Assembly: GCA_020634245.1 (NCBI GenBank)
Contig: JACKCC010000025.1
Location: 1-64,000 of the forward strand
Origin: Ardenticatenaceae bacterium
Lineage (GTDB): Bacteria; Chloroflexota; Anaerolineae; Promineifilales; Promineifilaceae
Direction: 5' to 3'
DNA: 64,000 bases
Positions 24,577 through 32,375 of this stretch are shown piece by piece (position 1 is the stretch's first letter; each line of letters opens with the position of its first letter). Made by a program: the position numbers and the translations under genes. The notes below the pieces were generated by a model. It did no database searches. It saw only the letters and a list, made by a program, of their open reading frames with translations, and was not told the origin of the DNA.

Positions 24577-25566
24577 ATGTCCCTTCCAATTATGATTGTT
24601 GCAGGGATTGCTTTTCTCCTGATGTTGGGAGCGGGGATTGCTTTGGTTGCTGGTGGCCGTGGGAATGTGGATGAGCGGCTTGAACAGTTTGTAGGTAATG
24701 CGGCCACTGCTGAAGTTGAGGAAGTAATTGAAGATTCGCGCCCACGTGTTGACGTTGCCGATAAATTAGACAAGGTTCTTTCAGGGCGGGCATTTTTTGA
24801 CCCTATTAAAGTACGTATTGCTAAATCTGACGTAAAGCTGCGTGTTAGTGAGTACATCATTCTGGTGGTAATCTCTGGCTTTGGTGTCATGGGATTAGGT
24901 TACTATTTTTTTGATGGTTGGCTCATGGCCATTGTCGGTTTTGTAATTGGCCTAAGGATACCCCGTTTTTATATCAACTATGCAGCTAACCGCCGCATGA
25001 ATACATTTAATGGTCAGTTAGGGGATACGCTCAACCTTTGGGTGAATGCCCTGCGTTCCGGGTACAGCGTGCTGCAAGCCATGGAATCTATTGCTACAGA
25101 GCTTCCACCACCCGTCTCCAAGGAGTTTGAACGTGTCGTTCAAGAGGTCCGGCTTGGTCTTGGTTTGGAGCAGGCACTGGCAAATATGTACCGTCGTGTT
25201 CCTAGCGATGACCTTGATTTAGTGATTACGGCCGTTAACATTCAACGCGAAGTTGGTGGTAACCTGGCCGAGGTACTGGATACCATCAGCTTCACAATCC
25301 GGGAACGTGTTCGTATTAAAGGCGAGATCAAAACGCTAACGGCTCAAGGACGAATATCAGGCTGGATCATCAGCCTGCTCCCTGTTGGGCTGGGTATGGT
25401 TCTCTATATGATGAACAAGGAATACGTATCTCAATTATGGATCAAAGAGAAGCCATGGATAATTGAGCCTATATTCCCCTGTGGATGGGTCGTTATTGGT
25501 GTTGGTGCAATACTCATTGGTATAGGCGCTTTAGCGATTCGCAAAATAGTCGATATCGAAGTGTAA
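24577..25566 (+). CDS. tadB: TadB-like platform protein (T2SF domain)
   Basis: A 329-residue inner-membrane platform protein of the pilus machine. One hydrophobic helix opens the protein (PIMIVAGIAFLLMLGAGIAL), two helices lie around residues 90-125, the T2SF domain follows with LGDTLNLWVNALRSGYSVLQ and ANMYRRVPSDDLDLVITAVN, then REVGGNLAEVLDTISFTIRER and two terminal helices. The order after tadA and before tadC is the standard one. Shine-Dalgarno caaaggag lies upstream of the ATG. The gene contains one ACGGCCGT octamer near 25230, the first after a stretch of over 6 kb without any. Confidence 0.9.
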   Translation: MSLPIMIVAGIAFLLMLGAGIALVAGGRGNVDERLEQFVGNAATAEVEEVIEDSRPRVDVADKLDKVLSGRAFFDPIKVRIAKSDVKLRVSEYIILVVISGFGVMGLGYYFFDGWLMAIVGFVIGLRIPRFYINYAANRRMNTFNGQLGDTLNLWVNALRSGYSVLQAMESIATELPPPVSKEFERVVQEVRLGLGLEQALANMYRRVPSDDLDLVITAVNIQREVGGNLAEVLDTISFTIRERVRIKGEIKTLTAQGRISGWIISLLPVGLGMVLYMMNKEYVSQLWIKEKPWIIEPIFPCGWVVIGVGAILIGIGALAIRKIVDIEV

Positions 25567-25600
25567 AAATCATTTTTACAAGACACGTGGAGAATCTAAG

Positions 25601-26536
25601 ATGAGTCCAACTTTCTTATTAGTTCTAGGTATCGCAGCCGTAGTCATCATTATGGCCAGTATCCTATTACTCAGGCGTTCCGAGGAAGATCCGTTAACCG
25701 CCCGTATAGATGAATTTGCTGTTCGCGAGGAAATCGTTTCCATTGAAGAGATCGAACTATCCTTGCCCATCACAGACCGAATATTTGTACCAATCATTCG
25801 GCGAATAAGCGATTTTGTCGTTCGCCTGACACCCCAAACGACACTTGAACGCACAACCCGTCTTTTAGAATTGGCCGGTAATCCACGTAACATGACAGCC
25901 GCTGAATTCTGGGCAATGCGCGGGTTTGCAACCGTACTCTTAGGCGTTTTGGGACTCATAATTGCTCGTGGCAAACCTACTGGAACCATATTCTTATACA
26001 CATTAGGAGCCGGTGCATTAGGTTTTATACTACCTGTACTCTTGTTGCGTTCTATGAAAGATCGACGACAACAAGCGGTCGTCAAGAAACTGCCCGATGC
26101 GTTAGATTTAATGACCATTTGTGTGGATGCTGGCCTGACATTTAATGCCGCCATGCAAAAAGTAGATGAAAAGTGGGACGATGAATTAGCCCGTGAATTC
26201 GGTCGAGTTATTTATGAAATGCAGCTGGGTAAGGCACGACGGGCTGCCTTAAAAGACATGTCTGATCGATTAGATGTACCCGACGTCACCAGCTTTATTG
26301 CAGCGGTTTTACAAGCTGAACAATTAGGTGTTGGTATTGGGAAAGTACTGCGGATTCAATCAGAACAAATGCGCATTAAACGACGCCAACGAGCTGAAGA
26401 AAAAGCCCAGCAAGCGCCTGTAAAAATGCTGTTTCCAATGGTATTCTTGATTTTCCCAACAATTTTCCTGGTCTTGTTGGGGCCTGCGGCTTTCCAGGTT
26501 ATTCGTAGTGATGCATTGCGAGGGGTTACAGGATAA
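25601..26536 (+). CDS. tadC: TadC-like platform protein (T2SF domain)
   Basis: A 311-residue membrane protein paralogous to TadB. An N-terminal helix (FLLVLGIAAVVIIMASILLL), two central helices, the T2SF domain (VVKKLPDALDLMTICVDAGL, TFNAAMQKVDEKW, MSDRLDVPDVTSFIAAVLQA) and a final helix pair are visible. EQLGVGIGKVLRIQSEQMRI is the usual TadC signature. TadB and TadC together form the platform that transfers pilin into the growing fibre. It ends the tad group; no terminator is seen in the 53 bases before the comF-type gene, so read-through is possible. Confidence 0.9.
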   Translation: MSPTFLLVLGIAAVVIIMASILLLRRSEEDPLTARIDEFAVREEIVSIEEIELSLPITDRIFVPIIRRISDFVVRLTPQTTLERTTRLLELAGNPRNMTAAEFWAMRGFATVLLGVLGLIIARGKPTGTIFLYTLGAGALGFILPVLLLRSMKDRRQQAVVKKLPDALDLMTICVDAGLTFNAAMQKVDEKWDDELAREFGRVIYEMQLGKARRAALKDMSDRLDVPDVTSFIAAVLQAEQLGVGIGKVLRIQSEQMRIKRRQRAEEKAQQAPVKMLFPMVFLIFPTIFLVLLGPAAFQVIRSDALRGVTG

Positions 26537-26589
26537 CAACCCTCGCTTAAATATTGTCAACGTTTCAATACTACAAAAGGCATTAGCCG

Positions 26590-27327
26590 TTGACTAATCG
26601 TACCCATTTGTTGGGTGATTCCTGGCTTTTGCAGGCCAAACACCTGACAAATAACCTTTTAAATTTCATTTTTCCCCCTGTTTGTGCCAACTGCAAAAAA
26701 CCGGGTCAGTTACTATGTGCTGAGTGTCTGGCAGCAATAACCTGGCTTGAGAAGCCGATTTGTGCCCATTGTGGCCGTGTGGTAGCCAAAGAAACCAGCC
26801 GGTGTCCCGCCTGCTCGCGGACACCGCTATATCCTGTTGATCCAGTACGGGCAGCTGTGATTTTTGCCGAACCCATTCCAACCATCATTCATCAGTTAAA
26901 ATATAATGGATTTTTTGGTCTGGCTGCTCCTTTAGCCAACTTGATGGTTGAAGCCTGGTCAAAATGGCACATGCCGGTTGATTTGGTGGTTGGTGTCCCG
27001 CTTCATCCACAACGAGAGAAAAAACGAGGTTACAACCAATCAGATTTATTGGCCCACCATTTTTGTAATCAAGTTGGCCTAAATGCGGACAAAAAGGCTT
27101 TACAGCGGGTACGTAATACGTCACCACAGGTTGGCCTTGGCGCCAGCGAACGGGTTTCTAATGTCGCGAATGCTTTTGTTGCCGATGGATTAAGGGTTGC
27201 AGGGAAGCATGTTTTGCTGGTTGACGATGTTTGCACCACGGGCAGTACGCTTAAAGCCGCGGCTGAAGCATTGATGGCTGCGGGGGCCAAGCGTGTGTCC
27301 GGATATTGTTTGGCAAGAGCGTTGTAG
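26590..27327 (+). CDS. ComF-family phosphoribosyltransferase-like protein
   Basis: A 245-residue ComFC-type protein. The N-terminal zinc ribbon has CANCKKPGQLLCAEC and a second pair CAHCG...CPAC; the C-terminal PRTase-like domain shows KRGYNQSDLLAHHF and the phosphate-binding loop VLLVDDVCTTGSTLKAA. ComF proteins help DNA uptake in transformable bacteria and are also widespread without that role. The gene starts with TTG at 26590, in line with the family start; Shine-Dalgarno 'aaagg' is weak. It follows the pilus genes by 53 bases. Tad pili are not known as DNA-uptake pili in general, so a link to competence is only a possibility. An hpf promoter overlaps its 3' end. Confidence 0.88.
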   Translation: MTNRTHLLGDSWLLQAKHLTNNLLNFIFPPVCANCKKPGQLLCAECLAAITWLEKPICAHCGRVVAKETSRCPACSRTPLYPVDPVRAAVIFAEPIPTIIHQLKYNGFFGLAAPLANLMVEAWSKWHMPVDLVVGVPLHPQREKKRGYNQSDLLAHHFCNQVGLNADKKALQRVRNTSPQVGLGASERVSNVANAFVADGLRVAGKHVLLVDDVCTTGSTLKAAAEALMAAGAKRVSGYCLARAL

Positions 27328-27335
27328 CTTATAAT
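27306..27335 (+). promoter_or_regulatory. Candidate hpf promoter at the end of the comF-type gene
   Basis: TTGTTT (27306-27311) and TATAAT (27330-27335), spacer 18, followed by hpf 37 bases later. The promoter overlaps the last codons of the upstream gene. Confidence 0.45.
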
Positions 27336-27371
27336 ATTTACTTAAGAGAAAAACTATTAGGAGTGAAAAAT

Positions 27372-27938
27372 ATGGAACTAACAATTAACGGCCGTAATCT
27401 AGAAATTACCCAACGAATCGAAAACTATGTCCAAAAGAAAACGGGCAAGCTCGACCGCTACATGCCCAATCTGGCCAAAATCCACGTAGATTTATCTGAA
27501 GAAAATACCCGCAGCGCTTTACAGCGGCAGGTCGCTCAAATTACCATTCGCGACGACCGGGGAACCATTCTGCGGGCCGAAGAACGCAGCAGCGATTTAT
27601 TTGCTGCTATTGATACCGTTGTTGACAAATTGTATCGACAGATCAACCGCTACCAGGGCAAACGCCGCCGCAAGGGACGCGGCGCCGGTGAGGAACCCGT
27701 TCTCATGGGCGAACCCCTGCCTGTTGAAGAAGAGATCGAGGAAGAACAGGCTGAACCGGCAATTGTTCGGTACAAGCGTTTCCCGGTACACCCCATGCCG
27801 GCCGAAGAAGCTGTAGAACAAATGGAACTGTTGGGACATGATTTCTTCGTTTTCTTCAACCCCGATGATGAAGCAATCAACGTCCTGTATAAACGACACG
27901 ACGGCAACTACGGTCTGTTACAACCTGAACTAGACTAG
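27372..27938 (+). CDS. hpf: Long ribosome hibernation promoting factor
   Basis: A 188-residue HPF of the long type, which binds the small ribosomal subunit and pairs ribosomes into inactive 100S dimers in resting cells. The ATG at 27372 has the Shine-Dalgarno ttaggag; the frame is open further upstream but lacks signals. The N-terminal domain reads MELTINGRNLEITQRIENYV and KLDRYMPNLAKIHVDL; after a charged linker (EEIEEEQ) comes the C-terminal dimerisation domain VRYKRFPVHPMPAEEAVEQM ... HDFFVFFNPDDEAINVLYKR. A strong terminator follows at 27952. The own promoter at the comF end fits growth-phase control, as in other bacteria. Confidence 0.95.
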   Translation: MELTINGRNLEITQRIENYVQKKTGKLDRYMPNLAKIHVDLSEENTRSALQRQVAQITIRDDRGTILRAEERSSDLFAAIDTVVDKLYRQINRYQGKRRRKGRGAGEEPVLMGEPLPVEEEIEEEQAEPAIVRYKRFPVHPMPAEEAVEQMELLGHDFFVFFNPDDEAINVLYKRHDGNYGLLQPELD

Positions 27939-27951
27939 CATAAAGTTACTA

Positions 27952-27989
27952 GAGGGAGGCTGAAAAACACCCAGCCTCCCTCATTTTTT
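27952..27989 (+). terminator. Rho-independent terminator after hpf
   Basis: Perfect 11-base arms gagggaggctg and cagcctccctc (27972-27982), loop aaaaacacc, then a run of six T (27984-27989). It ends directly at the ATG of the next gene (27991). Confidence 0.9.
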
Positions 27990-27990
27990 G

Positions 27991-28467
27991 ATGGCTCATA
28001 TTCTCATTGTTTGTACGGCAAATATTTGCCGCTCGCCAGTTGCAGAAGCACTTTTACAAGATCGTTTGAATCAACGGGAGCTTAGTCAGTGGACCGTTAG
28101 TTCTGCCGGAACGTGGGCACACTGGCTGCGCAGCGCTTCCCAATTCAGCATTGATGTTGCCCAACGAATGGGCCTGGATATCAGCTCTCACCAGTCCCGC
28201 ATGATTGATGCGGCACTTTTAGAACAAGCTGATTTGGTTTTATGCATGGAAGCTGGCCACGTTGAAGCAATACAAGTTGAATTTCCAGCTTACGCCGACA
28301 AAGTGTATCTTCTTAGCGAAATGGTCGGAGAGAAGTATAGCGTTCACGACCCATATGGTGAATCATTAACTCGATACCAACAAATGGCAAGCGAGCTGTC
28401 AATGCTCATCGATAATGGATTGGAACGGATTATTGAATTAGCTAAGGGGAATGCAAACGGCCGTTAA
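27991..28467 (+). CDS. Low-molecular-weight protein tyrosine phosphatase
   Basis: A 158-residue phosphatase. The active-site loop CTANICRSP gives the C-X5-R signature (Cys8, Arg14), and the general-acid aspartate lies in HDPYGESLTRYQQM near the C-terminus. LMW phosphatases of this type often regulate polysaccharide export through a tyrosine kinase, or act on phosphoarginine in Gram-positives. The start is odd: the ATG immediately follows the T-run of the hpf terminator and no Shine-Dalgarno is present, so the message is perhaps leaderless or produced by read-through. Its 3' end faces an HNH gene 20 bases away. Confidence 0.9.
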   Translation: MAHILIVCTANICRSPVAEALLQDRLNQRELSQWTVSSAGTWAHWLRSASQFSIDVAQRMGLDISSHQSRMIDAALLEQADLVLCMEAGHVEAIQVEFPAYADKVYLLSEMVGEKYSVHDPYGESLTRYQQMASELSMLIDNGLERIIELAKGNANGR

Positions 28468-28486
28468 CCACCACACCGCAAGCACA

Positions 28487-29005
28487 TTACCAACCTTCAA
28501 CAAATTGCAGCCATTCTTGATGCTGCTGAAGATGATGACCAAACCGGTAAACGGCCGTTGGCCGGGGTTCAAATGGCTCCCGCTTCAAATACATATTCGC
28601 TTCTTCAGGGCGTTTCCCACCCTTGCGGCGGTTACATTGCGAACAGGCAGCGACCAGATTCTGCCAACTGTGCCCACCGCCCTGCCGCCGGGGAATGACA
28701 TGATCAATAGTTAAGAAACGCATCTGGCGGCCGCAATATTGACAGGTAAAATCATCCCGTCGCAGCACTTCCCGCTTAGAAAGAGCTACACGCGGACGCG
28801 GACGGTGTACCATATAGCCAAGTTTGATGACTGAGGGAGCTTCAAATTCTGCCATGCGGCTGCGCACGACGCCACGGCCGTTCAGGACGATTTCTGCCTT
28901 ACCAGAGAGAATGAGAGACAGTGCCCGTTTGGTATCGGTCACGTGCAACGGTTCAAAGTTCACGTTCAGAATGAGCACTGGTTCATTCAAAATGCCATTC
29001 TTCAT
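28487..29005 (-). CDS. HNH-endonuclease-fold protein
   Basis: A 172-residue HNH protein from the ATG at 29005 (frame open to 29053). The N-terminal half, NEPVLILNVNFEPLHVTDTK and RALSLILSGKAEIVLNGRG, is a conserved region of a widespread stand-alone family. The HNH domain shows a zinc knuckle CQYCGR, then IDHVIPRRQGGGHSWQNLVA and ACSQCNRRKGG. This stand-alone family is common in actinobacteria and Chloroflexota and its role is poorly known; no methylase or restriction partner is adjacent, so a restriction function is unsupported. It is divergent from the NIF3-like gene, with about 70 bases between starts. No Shine-Dalgarno was found for any start. Confidence 0.85.
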   Translation of the reverse strand: MKNGILNEPVLILNVNFEPLHVTDTKRALSLILSGKAEIVLNGRGVVRSRMAEFEAPSVIKLGYMVHRPRPRVALSKREVLRRDDFTCQYCGRQMRFLTIDHVIPRRQGGGHSWQNLVAACSQCNRRKGGKRPEEANMYLKREPFEPRPTAVYRFGHHLQQHQEWLQFVEGW

Positions 29006-29074
29006 GGCGAAGCAGTATACCTGAGGCAGCATAAAACCGTCAATCTCTAACATACAAAATAACGAATTTTTAAC

Positions 29075-29830
29075 ATGCAGCGAAACAAACTTATCACCTA
29101 TCTAAACAATTATTTACGCATTGCCGACATCAAGGATTACGGGCCGCAAGGTCTGCAAGTAGAAACAAACAACAAAACCGTCAAGCGTATCGCTCTGGCG
29201 GTGGACACAGCGCCGCCGGTCATCCGGGCCGCCGCCGATTGGGGTGCCGACATGCTGCTGGTACATCATGGCATTCTGTGGCGCAGCGTTGAGCGGATTG
29301 CCGGCCCATTGGGAGAACGGGTACGCCTGTTAATACAGCACGGCATCAATCTATACGCCGCCCATTTGCCATTGGACGCCCATCCCGAAGTAGGCAACAA
29401 TGCTGTTTTGGCCCGTATGCTCGACGTTGAAGTGGCCGATTGGTGGGGCGCGCCAACCGGCGTATCACTAGGAGTGATTGGCCTGGCCGCTGGTACGCCG
29501 CTGCTTGCGGATATGGTGGCCAAGATTGAGCAAAATCTGCACAGCCAGGTAAGAGTTCTACCCTACGGCCCTCAAAATGTGAAAAGGATGGCTATTCTAT
29601 CCGGCTTTGGCGCTGACAACATTGCCGAAGTCAAAGCAATAGGGGCCGACACGTATTTGACCGGCGAAACCTCTCACGCCAATTACTGGGCCGCAGCCGA
29701 TTATGAAATAAATGTCATTTACGCCGGTCATTACGCCACGGAAACCGTAGGTGTACAGGCGTTGGGCCAGCATCTGGCCGAAAATTTTGAAGTTAAGATA
29801 AAATTTTTTGATTTTCCCACAAACATGTAA
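29075..29830 (+). CDS. NIF3-like dinuclear metal-binding protein
   Basis: A 251-residue member of the NIF3/DUF34 family (also annotated as GTP cyclohydrolase I type 2-like). The metal-site motifs are LLVHHGILWRS (His-His), HLPLDAHPEVGNNAVLA, and late GETSHANYWAA with the C-terminal GHYATETVGVQALGQHLAE. The length fits the short form without an inserted PII-like domain. The biochemical role is not settled; metal handling or hydrolase activity has been proposed. It starts with ATG at 29075 and may be read together with kbl, which begins 71 bases downstream. Confidence 0.9.
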   Translation: MQRNKLITYLNNYLRIADIKDYGPQGLQVETNNKTVKRIALAVDTAPPVIRAAADWGADMLLVHHGILWRSVERIAGPLGERVRLLIQHGINLYAAHLPLDAHPEVGNNAVLARMLDVEVADWWGAPTGVSLGVIGLAAGTPLLADMVAKIEQNLHSQVRVLPYGPQNVKRMAILSGFGADNIAEVKAIGADTYLTGETSHANYWAAADYEINVIYAGHYATETVGVQALGQHLAENFEVKIKFFDFPTNM

Positions 29831-29901
29831 GGAGCAGGAGGATAGAGCGAGAGCAAGAGCATCTATTCCCCTTGTTCGCATGCAAACAAAGGATGGACAA
29901 C

Positions 29902-31083
29902 ATGAGTAACCACAGAACCGACTGGATTCAAGATGAAATTAACAAACTGAAAGAAGCAGGGCTTTTTAACACCATTCGGACGATTGATTCGCCGATGGAT
30001 GCCTGGGTGAAGATTGACGGCCGTTCCCTGCTCAACTTCTGCGCCAACAATTACCTGGGCCTGGCCAATCATCCCCGGCTGCGGGCAGCCGCTCAAAAAG
30101 CGGTTGACGATTATGGCGTTGGCCCAGGCGCAGTGCGTACCATTGCCGGCACCATGTCGCTCCATATTGCCCTGGAGAACCGTCTGGCGGCATTTAAGAA
30201 GGCCGATGCCTGCATCAGCTTCCAAAGCGGCTTCACGGCCAATTTAGCCACGATTCCGGCGCTCGTAGGCAAAGGCGACGTTATCTTTTCCGATGAATTG
30301 AATCACGCCAGCATCATTGACGGCAGCCGGTTAAGCCGGGCGCAAATCGTCCGCTACGCCCACAATGATGTAGACGATTTACGCCGCCAGATTGAAGCGA
30401 CTACGGAATACGGCCGTCGTCTGATTGTGACCGACGGCGTGTTTAGCATGGATGGCGACATTGCCCCGCTGGACAAAATCACCGATGTGGCCAACGAGTA
30501 CGACATCATGCTCATGGTTGATGATGCCCACGGTGAAGGCGTACTCGGTACAGGTGGACGCGGTATTGTTGATCATTTTGGACTGCACGGCCGTGTCGAT
30601 GTTGAAGTTGGTACACTGAGTAAGGCATTCGGTGTAGTTGGCGGACTGGTGGCCGGCAAACAAATTATCATTGACTGGCTGCGGCAGCGGGGACGGCCGT
30701 TCCTCTTCTCCAGCGCCATGACCGTTCCCGACGTAGCCGCCTGCCTGGAAGCCGTCAACATCCTGGAAGAATCAACCGACCAGGTGGACCGCTTGTGGTC
30801 CAACGCCGCCTTCTTCAAAAAAGAAATGAAAAACCTGGGCTTCGACACCGGCCACAGCCAAACCCCGATTGTGCCGGTAGTGTTAGGAGAAGCGCCGCTG
30901 GCCCAGCAGTTCAGCCGCCGCTTGTTTGATGAAGGCGTTTTCGCTATGGCTATCGGCTTCCCCACCGTTCCCCAAGGCAAGGCCCGCATTCGGGTAATGA
31001 ACTCTGCCGCCCACAGTCAAAGCGATCTGGAAACTGCCCTGGCCGCCTTTGAACGAGTTGGCCGTAATTTGGGCGTTATCTGA
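29902..31083 (+). CDS. kbl: Glycine C-acetyltransferase (2-amino-3-ketobutyrate CoA ligase)
   Basis: A 393-residue PLP enzyme of the alpha-oxoamine synthase family that splits 2-amino-3-oxobutyrate with CoA into glycine and acetyl-CoA in threonine breakdown. The ATG at 29902 has 'aaagga' upstream. Features: NYLGLANHPRLRAAA, GVGPGAVRTIAGTMSLHIAL, FQSGFTANLATIPALVG, DELNHASIIDGSRLSRAQ, VDDAHGEGVLGTGGRGIV, the PLP lysine Lys241 in GTLSKAFGVVGG, and FLFSSAMTVPDVAACLEA. No threonine dehydrogenase gene (tdh) is next to it. Related enzymes (KAPA synthase, serine palmitoyltransferase) are possible alternatives, but the overall pattern is closest to Kbl. A terminator follows at 31139. Confidence 0.9.
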   Translation: MSNHRTDWIQDEINKLKEAGLFNTIRTIDSPMDAWVKIDGRSLLNFCANNYLGLANHPRLRAAAQKAVDDYGVGPGAVRTIAGTMSLHIALENRLAAFKKADACISFQSGFTANLATIPALVGKGDVIFSDELNHASIIDGSRLSRAQIVRYAHNDVDDLRRQIEATTEYGRRLIVTDGVFSMDGDIAPLDKITDVANEYDIMLMVDDAHGEGVLGTGGRGIVDHFGLHGRVDVEVGTLSKAFGVVGGLVAGKQIIIDWLRQRGRPFLFSSAMTVPDVAACLEAVNILEESTDQVDRLWSNAAFFKKEMKNLGFDTGHSQTPIVPVVLGEAPLAQQFSRRLFDEGVFAMAIGFPTVPQGKARIRVMNSAAHSQSDLETALAAFERVGRNLGVI

Positions 31084-31138
31084 TTGACGTGAGGTAACTT
31101 TGGCAGATTTATAGCTGCCAACTTCACATTTTCGTCCC

Positions 31139-31170
31139 AAAAGCGCCTGTTCACCGAAATAGGCGCTTTT
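31139..31170. terminator. Hairpin terminator after kbl, shared with the facing gene
   Basis: Arms aaaagcgcct and aggcgctttt are perfect, with a 12-base loop. It lies between the convergent ends of kbl and the small unknown gene at 31200 and may serve both strands. Confidence 0.75.
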
Positions 31171-31199
31171 AGGTTAACAATGAACCATGATAGTGGCGG

Positions 31200-31529
31200 T
31201 CAAGCCTGGCTCAATCGCTCTCCTAACCTATTCAGAAAAAATTGACGCAGTTCACTGTTAGTCAACAGCTTTTGGAAAAATGCCGGGTAGTTGGCGCCAA
31301 TATCGACGCCCCTCAAACTATCCTCAACAACACGAGGCACCCATTGATAATCCGTATCGACCAATGGCGCATTTTGCCAGCGGGAATGTGGTATTAAAGC
31401 CAAAAACTGGTCGGCCGCATCTGGCCAAACGCCTAACTGCTTAAATTGCTGCCGCAAAACAACAATCCCCTCATCATCAAGAATAAGTTTGGACTGTTGG
31501 TTTTGCGTAGATGTAAGTACTGCTTCCAT
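31200..31529 (-). CDS. Small alpha-helical protein of unknown function, paralogue of the gene at 31889
   Basis: A 109-residue acidic protein, not recognised. The ATG at 31529 is favoured over 31547 by the Shine-Dalgarno 'gtgagg' seven bases before it and because the product then equals its paralogue in length. Conserved stretches shared with the neighbour are FKQLGVWPDAADQFLALIPH, then VPRVVEDSLRGVDIGANYPA and FFQKLLTNSELRQFFLNRL. Mostly helical, with no cysteine, no signal peptide and no membrane segment. The gene is separated by about 360 bases from its paralogue on the same strand. Function unknown; it could be a small adaptor or one subunit of a toxin-like pair, but nothing in the sequence proves this. 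Confidence 0.7.
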   Translation of the reverse strand: MEAVLTSTQNQQSKLILDDEGIVVLRQQFKQLGVWPDAADQFLALIPHSRWQNAPLVDTDYQWVPRVVEDSLRGVDIGANYPAFFQKLLTNSELRQFFLNRLGERLSQA

Positions 31530-31888
31530 TTTTGCCTCACGATACATCAGTCTAAAATCAAAATCGTGATGACATGAACAGTTCTTTGAACTTCCAATGT
31601 CACAGTCCGAAAAAAACTAATTTCATTATAGCTCCCATAAATCTGACAGGCTTTTCGGCAGATTGGTGTTTGCTGCAGGAACCTAACATATCTTGAAACC
31701 TGCGCGAACCCTATCAGAACAAAAAATGCCTGAAACAATACTATAACAAATTCTACGGTTGTTCGTGGATAGGATGATGGGACTATCACACTGATAACAA
31801 ATCCGAGTAACTATCAAGCCATCTTCCCGAAGGTTGTAACTGCAGAAGGACAGTAGTCACAAATTCGATTTGTAATCAGATCCAATGG
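31530..31888. other. Gap between the two small paralogous genes
   Basis: No supported gene. A minus-strand frame of 80 codons (31547-31789) has a hydrophobic stretch but no Shine-Dalgarno and atypical composition. The region is AT-rich and probably holds the promoter of the 31200 gene. No repeat or RNA structure was recognised. Confidence 0.4.
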
Positions 31889-32218
31889 TTATGGGTGCAC
31901 GGCTTGACTGGCAATGTTGATGAATTCGTGCCGTAATGCTGCATTTTGTAATAGATCGCGGAAAAGAGCCGGGTATCGCTCGATAATATTAATACCATTT
32001 AAGGCATCATCAATGACTTTCTCTAATAACTGTACTTGTTGACGGGTTATCGGGACCGGTACATGCTGATTATGTATCAAATAAAGGAACAACCGCTCGG
32101 CTGCATCTGACCAATAACCAAGTTGTTGCAGCCATTGGCGAAATTCCTGGTCGACCCGATTTAATGCTGCTGTTGAATATGCGCGCGTGAGAAATGAATT
32201 ATTGGTGACAATGTTCAT
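31889..32218 (-). CDS. Small alpha-helical protein of unknown function, paralogue of the gene at 31200
   Basis: A 109-residue protein. Alignment by eye with its neighbour: FRQWLQQLGYWSDAAERLF against FKQLGVWPDAADQF, LEKVIDDALNGINIIERYPA against VPRVVEDSLRGVDIGANYPA, and LFRDLLQNAALRHEFINIA against FFQKLLTNSELRQFFLNRL. The order W-x-DAA-E/D, then (I/V)DDAL-G-(I/V)(N/D)I, then YP-x-(L/F)F...LL..(A/S)LR is a clear family signature. The central loop differs. No membrane, cysteine or catalytic pattern is visible. Presumably an ancient tandem duplication, since identity is moderate. Function unknown. Confidence 0.7.
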   Translation of the reverse strand: MNIVTNNSFLTRAYSTAALNRVDQEFRQWLQQLGYWSDAAERLFLYLIHNQHVPVPITRQQVQLLEKVIDDALNGINIIERYPALFRDLLQNAALRHEFINIASQAVHP

Positions 32219-32313
32219 GGATTGATACTTCTCCAGGGAAAATCACACAATTGATTTTAAGGGTAGATTTGGCAGGAGGATACAGGAGTTTAGTACTATA
32301 TGACAAATGGTTT

Positions 32314-32342
32314 ACACCAGGGCCGAATCATGGCCCTGGTGT
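32314..32342 (-). terminator. Hairpin downstream of the beta-CASP gene
   Basis: Perfect 11-base arms acaccagggcc and ggccctggtgt with a 7-base loop, 34 bases past the stop of the nuclease gene. No T-run follows on the minus strand, so termination is plausible but not canonical. Confidence 0.55.
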
Positions 32343-32375
32343 CTTGTCGGGGTAAATTGAGTTGAGACGCAGTGT

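Noticed and set aside
31547..31789. An 80-codon minus-strand frame with a hydrophobic stretch between the two paralogues
   Set aside because: No Shine-Dalgarno, no recognisable family, AT-rich non-coding look.
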